DNA from: Shinisaurus crocodilurus
Lineage: Eukaryota > Chordata > Lepidosauria > Squamata > Shinisauridae
Assembly: GCA_021292165.1 (NCBI GenBank)
Contig: JAHFWL010000225.1
Coordinates: 19,944 to 83,943, forward strand
Reading direction: 5' to 3'
Length of the DNA: 64,000 nucleotides
Position numbers and translations under genes: made by a program. This document shows, piece by piece, positions 42,637 to 54,299 of this stretch. The notes beneath the pieces are model-generated. The model was not told the origin of the DNA. It did not search any database and saw nothing but the letters and a program-made list of their open reading frames with translations. Position 1 is the stretch's first letter, and each line of letters opens with the position of its first letter.

Positions 42637-42834
42637 CAGGGGAGGCTGGTGACCCCTATGTCAGTGGGGCTCCTCATCCATTGCAGTTTTTACTGTGCTG
42701 TACTCCGCCCCCCAAAATAGGTTCACCACCACGGAGCACCATGGATAGCTCCTATGAAGCTCAGAGTAAAAGCTGCAGAACCCGCAATGGGAAAGGAGCC
42801 CCACCGAAATAGGAGTCACCCCCCGCCTCCCCTG
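42637..42834. mobile_element. CAGGGGAGGC-type palindromic MITE
   Basis: 198 bp: CAGGGGAGGCTGGTGACCCC and the inverted CAGGGGAGGCGGGGGGTGAC. Second copy in line after the 42345 one. No 8-bp duplication is left. Confidence 0.65.
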
Positions 42835-42934
42835 CGTTACAGCCATGCCTTTGAACTATACTGAACACTATACTGAACACTCATGATGAGCACGCTTACA
42901 CTGGAGGTGGGACCAGCTGGCATGGCCTTGCTCC

Positions 42935-43374
42935 TAGGGAGGTGCAAATCAGCAAAACTTGAGTTTGCCAAAGTTCTCCAGATTCCGACTTGAGTCTGTA
43001 TCAGATTGCAAGCTTTGGTGTGTTTTTATTTCTTTTCACATGAAAATCTTCACATATTTCTGTGCATGTTCCCCCCCCCCAAATGTACGCATCAGTTGTG
43101 CACATCTTTGAAATGTACGCATTCTTCTCCCCTTGATTAAAGCATATCTGTGAGCATTTTTCAAAAGTACGCATTTTTCATGCACGGTTTTCCAAAGTAT
43201 GCATGCTGTCGAACACATTTATTTTGGAGGTCCATGAATCACATTGCAAGCTCAGAGAAATGTACAGACCTTGACTGCAGAGTTGGGTTCAAGTCTTTGT
43301 TTAGTCCTGTAGGTAAAAACTGGGTAAATCCTGATAAGAAAATTAAGTGAAACAAATTTGTCAGAGACATCCCT
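42935..43374. mobile_element. TAGGGA-family DNA element
   Basis: TAGGGAGGTGCAAATCAGC to GTCAGAGACATCCCTG. Interior with TGTACGCATCAGTTGTGCAC and AAAGTACGCATT words. Confidence 0.45.
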
Positions 43375-44429
43375 GCTTGCTCTCGACTCCACAGTCCTGA
43401 AAAGGACTATAAAAACATCCCTCAAACAGCTTTTTCTTCAAAGCAGCACAGGACTTCAAATTTACAAGGGGGGGGGGATCAGCTTTATGACTCCTGCACA
43501 GGTTTGTGAAGAAAAGCTCCATGCATGGAAAATGGACCAAAGGCTGTGTGTACTCTAGGTTAAATAAAATAAAATTCTGCATCCAGGCAATCTAAATTCC
43601 ATACCAAGCAACGATGGATTCTGCAACTTTTATGCATAATTGCTGTTATTTTGGATTATTTATTCTGAACTGGCCACTACTTCGTGCATGCCTTGTTTTG
43701 CTAATCACAAGGAAGGACAACAAGCCATACAAGCTTCTGGCATCAGAGTACTAGATAGCTTATTCAGCAATTCCGGCTTCTCCATTTTTGATATGTATTG
43801 TCTACACACTCTCAAGCAAATGTTCACAAGCATGATGACTTGAGACTTGAATTACTTTTTTAAGTCTGTGATTCTCAGGAAGCTGAATTCTGCACCCAGT
43901 ACCACATCCTGTACTCTTTCAAAATTCTGTGGCATTCTGAGACACACACAGCACTGGCCACATCTGAAGTGTTATGGCAATTCAAGGAGAAGACATTGAA
44001 CTGATGCTATACACAGAAATCATTTTCCGCTAAAATATTCAGCTAGTATGGTAAACCTAATCAGAATTCTCCTCATGGGGGGAAAAATGCTGTAAGAGAT
44101 AATATTAATGAAGGACATGCTTATGTTTTGTTTTTGTGTTTTTTTAAACAAAACAAATGAACATTTCACCTAAAAGGGAAGTGCTTGCTAGTCTCCACAG
44201 TAAACAAGTATCTCCATTTCGGCAGAAATATGATCCACATTGGTAATTGTCCTCATAATAAAATTTGGCGACTGTGAACACATTTTTTTTGGAGGGGGGG
44301 GAGGGAAATTTTGTGCCAGCCAGCCATGGAAGCTTGCTTGTTGTTCCAGGCAAATTAATGGGCTCAACCTTATCCTCTCGATCTGTATGCATTTCCTCCT
44401 ACTAGTGGGGATGCCAACTGCAGTTCTAT
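43375..44429. other. Single-copy sequence
   Basis: No gene was recognised. Confidence 0.35.
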
Positions 44430-44437
44430 ACCTCAAT

Positions 44438-45023
44438 CAGGGCCGGTGCTTCCATTAGGCGGACTAGCCGGCTGCCTAGGGCGCGTGGGCTAAAGGGGGC
44501 ATGGCCAGCCCACCGGCAGCTGGGCGGGATCCGCTGCCACTTCCCGCGGTGGCTCCTCTCCAGCTCCCTGGGCGCGCGCCGTCAAACACCAGCACTGGCG
44601 GCGGATGGATCCGGACTTCCTAGTCCTCCCCAGGGGCGGGGACGCTCCTCTTCCTCCTCTGCACCCTTCGTGGTGAGGGGGGTGGGGGGAGAGCCGAGCC
44701 ACCGCCCTGGAACTACCGCGGGTTGAGCCGAAGGAGGAGGCCGGGCTGGCAACAGCGAGGCTCGGAAGAAGACGGCGGTGGGTGCGGCGAGCTCCTGGAT
44801 CTTGCCCTCCAAGAAGGGCAGCCGCTTGCGGAGGTGCACGCGTCTCGATCCGTGGCAGGAGCTGGGCTGGGACTCCTCCTGCCGGTGCACTGAGCGCTTC
44901 CTCTCCGCATGGGCTGTGGGCTTTCCTGGGCATAGGGCTGGAGGGAGGGAGGGCTCAAGTGGGAGGGGGCGCGCTAAATATCTGAACTTGCCTGGGGCGC
45001 CAAACTGTCTTGCACCGGTCCTG
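44438..45023. mobile_element. GC-rich hAT-type element with exact 8-bp duplication
   Basis: 586 bp with CAGGGCCGGTGCTTCC and CTTGCACCGGTCCTG ends. ACCTCAAT flanks both sides (44430-44437 and 45024-45031). Shares GGCTGCCTAGGGCGCG and CCTGGGGCGCCAAACTG with 30955-31468. The 147- and 102-codon reverse frames follow from its base composition. Confidence 0.8.
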
Positions 45024-45406
45024 ACCTCAATACCCCTTCCCCCTGCTTCAGATTGATGAAACTCAGCTCATTCACAGTGCCTGCCGCGATGTAGTTCTTC
45101 TTCCCCTTCTACCCACAATATGTCTCTTTGTAGGAATGAGTAAAAATGCAAAGGAGAGACATTGAAACACAATGACTTGTTGGGTGTGCTTCATGCGAAG
45201 CACTCTTTGTGATACTTGACAGTAGGACCGGTGGACTCAAGCAAGGGGTTACCCAAGAATGGAGTGTGATTGTGCTGGGGAAGGCAACCGATGGGGCGGG
45301 TCATCCTGCATGCTAAGATGGGAAGTGTGTGTGGTTGAGTGTTTGTGTGTAGGTGGGGAAAGGATGTGTATCTCTGTGTCTGTGTCTGTGGTTGGTAGAA
45401 TGTGGT

Positions 45407-45466
<60 letters not shown>

Positions 45467-46009
45467 CCCCATCTGCCCTAGCTCTACCAATCACTGGGCC
45501 CACCTTGGGATTTTGGACAAATCTACAACAAATTCAAATGAGTTCTGATTTCTATGAATCCAACCTGTGAATTCTGCAGCAGACCAGCTTTTTCTGATTC
45601 ATGTGGATTCCGCCAACCTGAAGACTTATTTTTTTATGTTCCAATATTGTACACAAATTTAGTTGTACAAAAATATGAAACTTGCTGAAAAAGACACAAA
45701 TATACATTATTTAAAACACACACACGCACAATGCTTTATACATCTGACCTCTCCTCACCCTCTGCTGTGTAGCAATCGTGTGTGTGCACGCACGCGCACG
45801 CATGCACGCATATGAAATATATGCAAAATTTTAAGTGTCACTGAAAGTTCCATAAATTGTGGTGGGCATTTTTGAGTCCTGATGTATGAGAATTTGTTTT
45901 TGCTCACAAAACATGTGAGCATGCCCCGTTCAAAGGTCTGAATGAGCATGTGAGCACATATCCACTGAAAATACTTGCAAATTGTTGAACACGTGCTTGC
46001 ATTCGTCTC
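45024..46009. other. Intergenic sequence with a TG/GA microsatellite
   Basis: (TG)n at about 45403-45430 joins (GA)n to about 45465. The 45500-45640 part resembles TAGGGATG-family interior text. No gene was recognised. Confidence 0.4.
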
Positions 46010-46309
46010 ATTCCTGATTCCCAGCTCGATTTGCGCAAATTTTATAATTTGTGCAAATTTTCTCCATAGACATAATCAGCCTCACTTTAGTCTATAGAGG
46101 AAAACTGGGCAAATTAGGAAATTTGTGCAAATTTGGGGAAACTTGCACAAATCCCCCATTCAATCGCTGCTCGAATTGAGCGCGTTTCCCGTTCGTGCAG
46201 AGTGAGCAGTGAGTGCAAACATGAATGGGAATTGGGGACAAGCCGAGCGGTGAGATGATGTTTGCAGAATCATGGCGATCTCAAGCATCCCTTGTTTGCC
46301 CATCTCTAG
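46010..46309. mobile_element. TAGGGATG-family fragment
   Basis: GCGCAAATTTTATAATTTGT and TGCAAATTTGGGGAAACTTG words, ending CTTGTTTGCCCATCTCTA. Left end not found. Confidence 0.4.
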
Positions 46310-46544
46310 AAAGAAACCAATTCTGTCAATCAGCAGATGAGGGGGCAAAAGATGCCTGACAATCCGTGAAACACAGATGGAATGGGTTTCACAAAATCTG
46401 TACATCCTCTTCCCCACCCACCAGTGCAACCCCCAGAGGATTCCCCAGTCTCCCATGCATCTCTGCATCCAAAAACGTTGCCCACCCCTGGCTTAAGGGC
46501 TTTGTGAGCATTCAGTGTGAATCGAATGGCCATGCTGGCTGGGA

Positions 46545-46830
46545 TGATGGTGATGATGTGCTTTTCGGGTGCCAATTTGCACAAAACATGCAGAATTCTG
46601 CGATTTACGCAATTTGTATGAAGTTACACAAATTTTGCAAATTGTGCCATTTCCTTAAAGATGGAAACTGCAGCCCATCTTAAAGATGGAAGTCCTCAAG
46701 CTGCCTTGACTTGCATCATAGCAATTTGGCACCAGCACAGGGCTGGCGAACCAGAATCCAGGGGGATTTTCAGAATCATGAAAATCCATTGGATTTTCAC
46801 TTCCTATCATATTCCTCACACACATCCCTA
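46545..46830. mobile_element. TAGGGATGTG-ended DNA element, partial
   Basis: Shares GCTTTTCGGGTGC and the TTTGCA-word block with 38259-38764. The right end CCTCACACACATCCCTA matches that copy's left end inverted, with the GAAAATCCATTGGATTTTC dyad. Confidence 0.5.
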
Positions 46831-46849
46831 CATTCTGCAAAACAAAACA

Positions 46850-47045
46850 ACAGTGTTGGACAACACATTTGAGAAAAACACAAAGAAAAACGCATAATTT
46901 CCAAAATGCTCACCAACATCCTTTTGTCAATGGGTGCATGCATGCATCCAAAATGTATACATTGAAAAATGCACACAAAAATGCATATATAGATGCATAT
47001 ATTATGAAAAATGTGTGCACATTTCTGCATGGATTTTTTTTTTTA
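46850..47045. mobile_element. TAGGGATG-family interior fragment
   Basis: GGGTGCATGCATGCATCC and repeated AAAAATGCATATAT words. Confidence 0.35.
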
Positions 47046-47169
47046 AATAACAAGGTCATGTGGAAACAGGATTGAATGAGCTTTTTATTATTATTTCAAT
47101 GTGAATTTCACCAAAACAAAACCATATAAAAGAAACAAAGATACAATTTTCTTACTGAATATAAAATAA

Positions 47170-47255
47170 GTAATGGGCAGCACAATCCTATGGCCACTAG
47201 ACAGAGTCTAGATGGCCATGGGATTTTTCAGAGTCCCAGCTCCAACCTCATGCAT
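47170..47255 (+). mobile_element. Harbinger-like element, copy F, left end only
   Basis: CAGCACAATCCTATGGCCAC, AGAGTCTAGATGGCCATGG and AGAGTCCCAGCTCCAAC. The rest is absent. Confidence 0.5.
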
Positions 47256-47943
47256 TAGGTCAAACTGAGGAAATTTAACAACAGGTTTTCTGTATTGTGA
47301 CATAGAAAGAGCAAGAAAGATAATGCACGTTACACAGGCCTGTGGCTGATCAAGAATGCAATATTAAAAGATAGGAGCATTTCACATTTATGAAATACTT
47401 AAGAAAAAGCATGTGTTTGTTAGCATAAGATAATACGTATCTTAATTTATAATTATCGTGGTGATTACTATTGGGTCTGTGATATGGAGTAAACTGGCAA
47501 ATTCATTTCAGGATTGCCAGTCCTATATCTAATGCAGTGTATGCAGATTAATTACATTTTGGCCCCTTGATGGCATTTCAAAAGTGTTGAAGGCAGGAAC
47601 AGTTTAATCATCATGCTAAATACATGATACAGTAGGACCTGGGCTAAACTAGACAATAGTACAATTATCTGGAAACACCCCTAGGCCGACGGTAGTTCAC
47701 TTTGCTACCTGCCCTGCAATAGTTTAAAATTCTTTTCACAGCTCAGATATTAGAGCTATTCCATCATGGTTAGAGATGACCATATTGGACATGTCTCCCA
47801 TGGTACTGAAACTTGAATAGTGTTTGCCTACCAGACTGAGCTCCAGCTTGACTAGGACATCTAGGAAGCTGTGGACCTCTAGACAGAAGGGTGCAGCAGA
47901 ACAGTCCATTATAGACCTCTCTGGCAAGCTGCCTTGTGGGTCA
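47256..47943. other. Single-copy AT-rich sequence
   Basis: No gene was recognised. 47390-47660 has GCAGATTAATTACATTTTGG and is repeat-free. Confidence 0.4.
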
Positions 47944-48033
47944 TGCTGCGGCTCTCCTGACTACAGTATACACCATCGCCAGGCAATTCAACTTGAGTTA
48001 GACTCTTCTGCATTTGTACTAGGAGCAGGATAT
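47944..48033 (+). pseudogene. Possible Ty3/Gypsy RNase H relic
   Basis: Thirty codons read CCGSPDYSIHHRQAIQLELD then SSAFVLGAGY. The pattern P-D-(Y/F)-x-x-x-x-Q-L-E-x-D-x-S-A-F-x-x-G-A resembles the start of Ty3/Gypsy RNase H, where the D is catalytic. The frame continues to 48141 without further similarity. A chance match is possible. Confidence 0.3.
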
Positions 48034-48672
48034 AGAGTTGCTTGCAGGGGCTGGTGGAGGAATCTACTTCCGGATGCTTCTAGAGAAGGTACTCAGGACA
48101 GCAGCGGCCCACATGGCATGATGGTGGCATGCCTGGTTTAAGGAACAGTCAGAATGGTGGCCTACGGGAGCTGATCTGTTTCCTGCTCTCCCAGGGTGGC
48201 CATGTGTCCTACTTTACAGAGGACAACCCTCTATTCTGGAGAGCTGGCAGAGGACAGCCCTCCATTTGAAGGAGTCATCTGTGTGATGGGCTGCACAGTC
48301 CTAGTCTGATTTAAAGTCAGAGAACCGTAAGGAGGGAGAGCCTCAAGAGCCCTGAAATTGCCCATCGACACATAAGCCCCTGAATGACAATCTGAGCAGG
48401 CGCACACACAGGTCAACCGGTCAGTCTTCTCGACTATGGGGAGATATATTGCCTTTCTATTCAAATTATAGTTATTATTTCTAAATGTGCACATGGACAC
48501 ATGAATTTGCATATGCAAATTGGTGCCCTCTTTTGTTCTCTGTTTTTTTGGGGGGTGATAAAGTTCCTCTTTTTTGCCCATGCTCTCCTTATGCACAGCA
48601 TGCGGGATTTGGGACCAGGTCTTTACCTATAGGTGGTGCTTAATACTTGCAAAGCCCAGAGAGAGCAGGAGA
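48034..48672. other. Intergenic sequence
   Basis: CAGGGTGGCCATGTGTCC at 48193 looks like a hAT left end (GGACAACCCTCTATTCTGGA follows), but no right end was found. Confidence 0.35.
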
Positions 48673-48915
48673 TTATTTATTTATTTATTACATTTATATC
48701 CCGCCTTTTTTCCTCTTGCAAGGAACCCAAGGCAGCTTACATAATCCTCCTCCTCCTCTCCATTTTATCCTCACAACAACCCTGTGAGGTAAGTTAGGCT
48801 GAGAGTCAGTGACTGGCCCAAAGTCACCCAAGTGAGTTTCATGACCAAGTGGGGACATGAACCCAGATCTCCCGAGTCCCAGTCCAACACTCTAACCACT
48901 ACGCCACACTGGCTC
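48673..48915 (-). mobile_element. Sauria-type SINE, inverted
   Basis: Full-length reverse copy, with B box region GGGTTCATGTCCCC and tail TATAAATGTAATAAATAAAT. Confidence 0.85.
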
Positions 48916-49283
48916 TCTGTGAGATAAGACAGCTTATGCAGTGTTTCACTCCCAAGATCCTTCCTGTCCTGACAGTTCAAGTGTACAATATAGTACTTTC
49001 CTTTTGCCCCTCGGCAAGTAACTTGAAGGGGGAGGAACAGCTAGGAGGGATGCATTTGTATACCCATGTATCTCCAGGCTGCAGGGCCTTATGCCCTCCA
49101 TTCTACTGAGCATGGGCAGCTGGACATCTAGCCTGGGCATAATGGCAGCTCGAGTTTGCAGAATGCCCAGATGCTTTTACATGCAAAAGAACCCTTCAGG
49201 ATTGATTGAAAATGTGTTACCAATTGTAAGTATTTGTAGACAACTCTTGGAAAGAAATACACCCCCCTCCACACAAGTTCTAA
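48916..49283. other. Single-copy sequence
   Basis: No gene was recognised. Confidence 0.35.
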
Positions 49284-50319
49284 CTTATTTATTTATTTAT
49301 TTATTTATTATATTTATCAATCGCCCATCTGGCCGGTCACCCAGCCACCCTGGGCGATGTACAACCAAAATACAACAAAACACAATAAAATATAATAATT
49401 AAAACAATATAAAAAATTCTTATTAAAAACCTAACCCACCCCATATTCCCGCCTGAACAGCCATGTTTTTAATGCACGGCGGAAGCTCATCACGGAGGGG
49501 GCATGGCGAAGGTCACTAGGGAGGGAGTTCCATAATGTGGGGGCCGCCACAGAGAAGGCCCTCTTCCTAGTCCCCACCAGCCTGGCTGCTCTGGCTGATG
49601 GGATAAGGAGAAGGCCGTCCGTGGCAGACCTTGTTGAGCGGCCTACTTGATGTTGCTGGAGGCGCTCCTTGAGATAAGCTGGGCCGGAGCCGTGTAGGGT
49701 TTTAAAGGTCAAAACCAACACCTTGAATTCGGCTTGGCAAGCAACTGGTAGCCAGTGCAACTCATTAAGCACTGGCGTGATGTGATCACGCCGGCGGCTG
49801 CCCTTAATCAGGCAAGCCGCCGCGTTCTGTACCAGCTGAAGCTTCCGGACCGTCTTCAAGGGTAACCCCACGTAGAGCGCATTACAGTAGTCTAGGCGAG
49901 AGGAGACCAAGGCATGAACCACTGATGGGAGCAGGTGATTAGGAAGGTAGGGGCGCAGCTGCCGTATCAGATGGAGTTGATACAGCACCGCCCGGCTCAC
50001 AGCTGCCACCTGAGCCTCCATGGACAGCTGGGAGTCTAGAATGACCCCCAAGCTGCGGACCTGGTCCTTCAGGGGTAGATGTACCCCATTCAGCACCAGG
50101 TCAACATCCCCTAACCTTCCCTTGTCCCCCACCAGAAGTACCTCGGTCTTGTCAGGGTTCAGTTTCAGCATGTTCCTTCCCATCCAGCCAGCCACTGACT
50201 CCAGGCACTTGGACAGGGTCTCAACGGCCAACCTCGGTGAGGACTTAAAGCAGAGGTAGAGCTGCGTGTCATCCGCATACTGATGATACTGCACCCCAAA
50301 CCTCCTGATGATAGCTCCC
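49284..50319 (-). mobile_element. L2-clade LINE, 5'-truncated
   Basis: Reverse copy of the same 3' L2 segment as 9508-10580: RT coding, TGTACATCGCCCAGGGTGGC, and an (AAATA)n tail at the left. Truncated at nearly the same 5' point (GGGAGCTATCATCAGGAGG). Confidence 0.85.
49431..50319 (-). pseudogene. L2 ORF2 reverse transcriptase C-terminal fragment
   Basis: About 295 open codons. YADD is intact (codons at 50279-50268). It differs from the 9519-10412 product at about a dozen residues or fewer. Like that copy it lacks the endonuclease and RT fingers, so it is a dead fragment of a young element. Confidence 0.85.
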
Positions 50320-50329
50320 TGCCTTTTAA

Positions 50330-50366
50330 GTATTACCTTCAAGTATTAACTTGAAAGGTAATACTG
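50330..50366. repeat. Short palindrome
   Basis: AGTATTACCTTCAAG and CTTGAAAGGTAATACT pair around TATTAA, with one extra base in the right arm. Lies next to the L2 5' truncation point. Confidence 0.6.
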
Positions 50367-51082
50367 ATCATGGTAATCAGGGCCAGCCCCATCATTACGC
50401 ACGGTCATGCCATGTATCCGCATCAGGTAGCAGAGCTGGAGGAGGAACAAATTGTGCCGCTCTTCTCCCACCCAGAGGGCCTGCCGCTGCCTCCCCACCT
50501 CCTCCCGTGGGTGCTCTGGAGAGCCCTGCCAGCCGCTCTCCCAGTGTGGCATTTCTTCTTACCGTGGGCGGCCACTCCCAGTCCCACCTTGTGCCCCAGC
50601 CATGGGACTCCTGTGATGTCAACTGAACTATCACAAGAGGTTGGCTGACCTCTCACAGGAGTTCGGCCAACCTCTCGCTAGAGCCTTATGGATGGGGCAC
50701 AAGGTGGGAGCAGCTGGGTGGGCAGGACCAAGCAGCCTGCCGGCTGGGCTGACCAAACAGCTGGCCAGCTGAGCAAACAGGCAGGTAGGCGGGCAGGCAG
50801 CAAGATACATTGGACTGTGCTGGATGGTAATGTTGCATCTATTTTGCACATCGGCTATGCAAATGATGTAACTTGCGTTGAACACCCAAAATAATCCGGT
50901 AGGAAGACTTATTTTTCCCCACTGTATGCTAAAAATGGGGAATTAGGAGTAGGAAGGACTGTTTGAAAGGCTGAAGATGTAACTCCATGATGGAGAAGTT
51001 TAGGGCCTGATCTGAAATGGAATAGGGGACAAGGATTGGACCCTTCTAATCTCCAGTTTGGAATTTCCTTCCATCACCGGTA
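50367..51082. other. GC-rich, unassigned sequence
   Basis: CAGGGCCAGCCCCATC at 50379 resembles a hAT left end. Opposing frames near 50351-50656 are composition-driven. Confidence 0.35.
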
Positions 51083-51215
51083 GAAGGCCCAACCCAGTGC
51101 CCTCCAGATGTTTTGGACAACAACTCCAATCAGCCCCAGCCAACATGGCCAATGGTCAGAGATGATGGGAGTTGTAGTCCAAAACATCTGGAGGGCAGCA
51201 GGTTGGGGAATGCTG
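51083..51215. mobile_element. Palindromic hAT-type MITE
   Basis: CCCTCCAGATGTTTTGGACA and, inverted, CCCTCCAGATGTTTTGGACT arms; ends AGGTTGGGGAATGCTG. Confidence 0.65.
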
Positions 51216-52560
51216 GTCACAAGTACAGTTGATAGATAATATTGAACATCTCATTTCATAGATGAGAGTTATCAATGTCAAATGGATTTGAGATTGCCAG
51301 TGCTGGAGATTCTGGATGTCGATCACTGTTGCTCAAGCAACTAATTTATGAGGGATGAGCATATCAAAGGGTTCAGATGCTTATGGGTGTCTCAAGGCAG
51401 CTGAGGGGAGGAAGTTCAGAACTACAGAAGACTCTTGGCTAGAACGAGGATAGCGCTGCCCTTGTTCCCTGTTAAATGAGAGAGAGAGAGAGAAATGTGT
51501 GAGAGATGTGATGTGATGTTTCCTCCCAGAAAATCAAAATCCCTAAAGTGCATTAAACATAATCCCCCCAGAGAACACTTCCCTTAGTGCCAAGGAGAGG
51601 CCATTAAAGATACATTCTGTGCATAACAAGGAGGGCTTAAAACAAGAAGGGGAGGGGGGGGAAGCCGATTGCCAGACATTAATGGGTCAGTAGGAACAGC
51701 ACACATCGGCTTTTTCCTTAAAGCCAGCCAAGAAGTTATAGTCAATTGGCAAAGGGTTTAATCACAGATACTGAAATAATCACTCAGTTAATTACCTAGG
51801 ACTGGGCCAGTGGAGTGGGTGGGAATACCTCTGAAATACCATTTGTAAGCTTTGGGTGGACAGACTAGGAAAGGGCCTCCCAAAGAGACCAACCAGAGAT
51901 TTCAGGGGAGTGGGAGGGATGCCAATTGCAGCCATTATCCTTTCCTAAGGCCTTGCTTAACTTGGAAGTCATTAAATCATTCTTTGCAGAGTGAAAATCT
52001 CCTGGCTCGACATCTGCCAATGCACAGATGTTGGGGGTAAAGATAATAATGTCCTAGACAAGCCTACTCTTCTCACCCACCCCACAACCCCACAACCCTT
52101 TAAAAAATGGCAAGTGCCTCATTAGTTGCAGGCCAAAGCTCTTAAACTCCATAGGACTTTCTGATTAACATATACAAATTACTTTCTCAGGGTATGTCAT
52201 ATCCTATGCAGGGGAACACTCATGTAGTCCAAATGTATTATTTGCATTTATTTCAATGGCATTCTAAAGTTCTATTCCAGCTAAAGCTGTGACATGTAAC
52301 ACAACCCTGTGCATATTTACTCAGATGTTCCACTCTCTTCTATGAGGCTTACTTACTAATGAGTAAGAGTGTTAATACACAGGGTTTCAAATTCAGACTC
52401 TTGAGAGCTCAGAACTCAACGCCCTGGGCCTGGATGTTTTTGGCTTCTCCTACATTTGACTTTTTAAAACTCAAATTCCTTTTGTCCCAAATATGGAGAA
52501 CTTTGTGAATGTTGGTAAATTGTTCTCAAAACAGAACTGAAACAAAATTCTCACCCATCA
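51216..52560. other. Single-copy AT-rich sequence
   Basis: No gene was recognised. (GA)n near 51478-51494. 52290-52385 may be a CAATCCTATG-type MITE (GGCTTACTTACTAATGAGTA). 51500-51850 is ATTA-rich. Confidence 0.4.
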
Positions 52561-52965
52561 TAGGAGTGGGCGATCTGCCCACCACCCGACTCGCTGGGCA
52601 CTTGGCGAGCGCTGACGCCGCACCCGCCAAGCCGGACCGTAAGCGAGCGCCAGCCAAGGCACTCACCAGACTTCTAGGATCCCGGCGGTCGGTACGCTTC
52701 TTACATAGAAAATGGCGTAAGATAAGTTAAAAGCGGCTGCAATTTGCATAACTTGCACAAATCACGGCCATTTTTAACGTATCACGCCATTTTCTATGTA
52801 AAAAGCGTACCGCCGGGAACCTGGAAGTCGCTTCCCTGGCTCGGCTTGCGAGAACGCGAGTCGAGCCGGGGAAGCAGGTAAGCCAAGCGGAGCTTAGGTG
52901 GGTCGAGCCTGGCGAGTTCACTGGACTTCCACCCCCACCCCCAATTGAGCTCCGCACACATCCCT
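52561..52965. mobile_element. CpG-rich TAGGGATG-family element with long stem
   Basis: TAGGAGTGGGCG on the left and CGCACACATCCCTA on the right. The centre has two ~52-bp imperfect arms (52681-52736 and 52766-52816) sharing TTACATAGAAAATGGCGT. Confidence 0.55.
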
Positions 52966-53915
52966 AAAATTTCTGCCATGTTTGTAGTGCTGGATTATGG
53001 CTGGCATCCCTTTCCCCCCTCATCTTTAACCGTTACATGGCAGGCACGTACAAGATCTTCTCCATGTTGGGAATAGCTGTGCCTATTGAATTTGGACAGT
53101 GCAGATAGGTGAGACAGAGACTCTCCTTCCAGTGTGGTTTGCAAACCGAAATTTGCAAAGTTCTTCGCAATCAAAAGTCAAAGAACTTGAGATTTAAAAA
53201 ATCAAATTCAAGAGAAAGTGACACTGACAGATTTGCCCATTCCCAGTTAAGGATTCCAGCCAAAGTCCCATTGAAACCAATGAGAAAAGTTAGCCATAGC
53301 AAACTTAAGTGCCATTGCTTTCAGTGGGGATGCAGTCATGGCTAACTTTTGCTGTTTGGGGGCCATTACGGTATGTGGAGAGTCTCGCACTTGTCCCCAA
53401 AATAGGTCTGCAGGGAGAACCGGATGAGGTTTGCCATTACAGACAGCTGTAGTGTGGAAATCTAATCACCACAGCAGGGAAGGTGCACTTTTACACTGAA
53501 TCAGAAAAGAAAGAAACACTCGGGAAAATATATGAGGGGCACAGATAGTGCAAGGTGCACTGGGAGGGACAAGCTTTGTCCTATGTGTTAGTTTTCTGGA
53601 GAGGAAAAATAAAATCTGTTCGATATTATTGCTCCCATCTTGAACTCATTTTCTCTGAAGTCCCTTTTGATTTTGATGGAGTTAGCTTTCAAATAAATAG
53701 GCTTAGAACTTAAGCCTTTCTAAAATTTCCAATTCATGATTCAGTTATAATGTGTATGAAAACACTGTCTTTTCTTCAAGTAGAAACAGGAGCCCAGCAA
53801 TTGGTGTGTGTGTGTGTACGTGTGTGTTGGGGGGTTGAGCTATTTGCCCCTTCTCTGGTGCTGCTTCTTTGAGTTCCACACATGGCTAGTTTTACAGTGA
53901 TCTGTTTATTCTTCC
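52966..53915. other. Intergenic sequence
   Basis: No gene was recognised. AAAAGTTAGCCAT (about 53285) and ATGGCTAACTTTT (about 53338) form an inverted pair around a CATTGAAACCAATG-type palindromic core, perhaps a MITE. Confidence 0.35.
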
Positions 53916-54152
53916 TTATTTATTTATTCATTTATTATATTTATATCCTGCCTTTTTTCCTCCAAGGAACCCAAGGTGGCATACATGATCCTCCTCCTCC
54001 TCCTCTCCTCACAACAAGCCTGTGAGGTAGGTTAGGCTGAGATTCAGTGACTGGCCCAAAGTCACACAGTGCTCTTCATGGCCGAGTGAGGACTAGTACC
54101 CAGATCTTCCAAGTCCCAGTCCAACGCTCTCACCACTACACCGCACTGGCTC
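53916..54152 (-). mobile_element. Sauria-type SINE, inverted
   Basis: Reverse copy, moderately diverged, tail TATAAATATAATAAATGAAT at the left. Confidence 0.8.
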
Positions 54153-54299
54153 TCTTTTTTCGGTGTTCAGAAAGTAAGAGGCACAATATTGTTCCTTACA
54201 ATAACCCAGTTAGGTAGGTCACTGTCATTCCACCAAAACTGAGCGAACAATGGTTTCTCAGGACCACCCGTAGACTTCATGGCGCTCCCAACACTGTCG

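Noticed and set aside
42637..42834. 8-bp duplication around the CAGGGGAGGC MITE
   Set aside because: Flanks CCTGTCTG and CGTTACAG do not match.
44490..44933. 147-codon reverse frame in GC-rich DNA
   Set aside because: Lies wholly within the hAT element 44438-45023 and has overlapping open frames on both strands.
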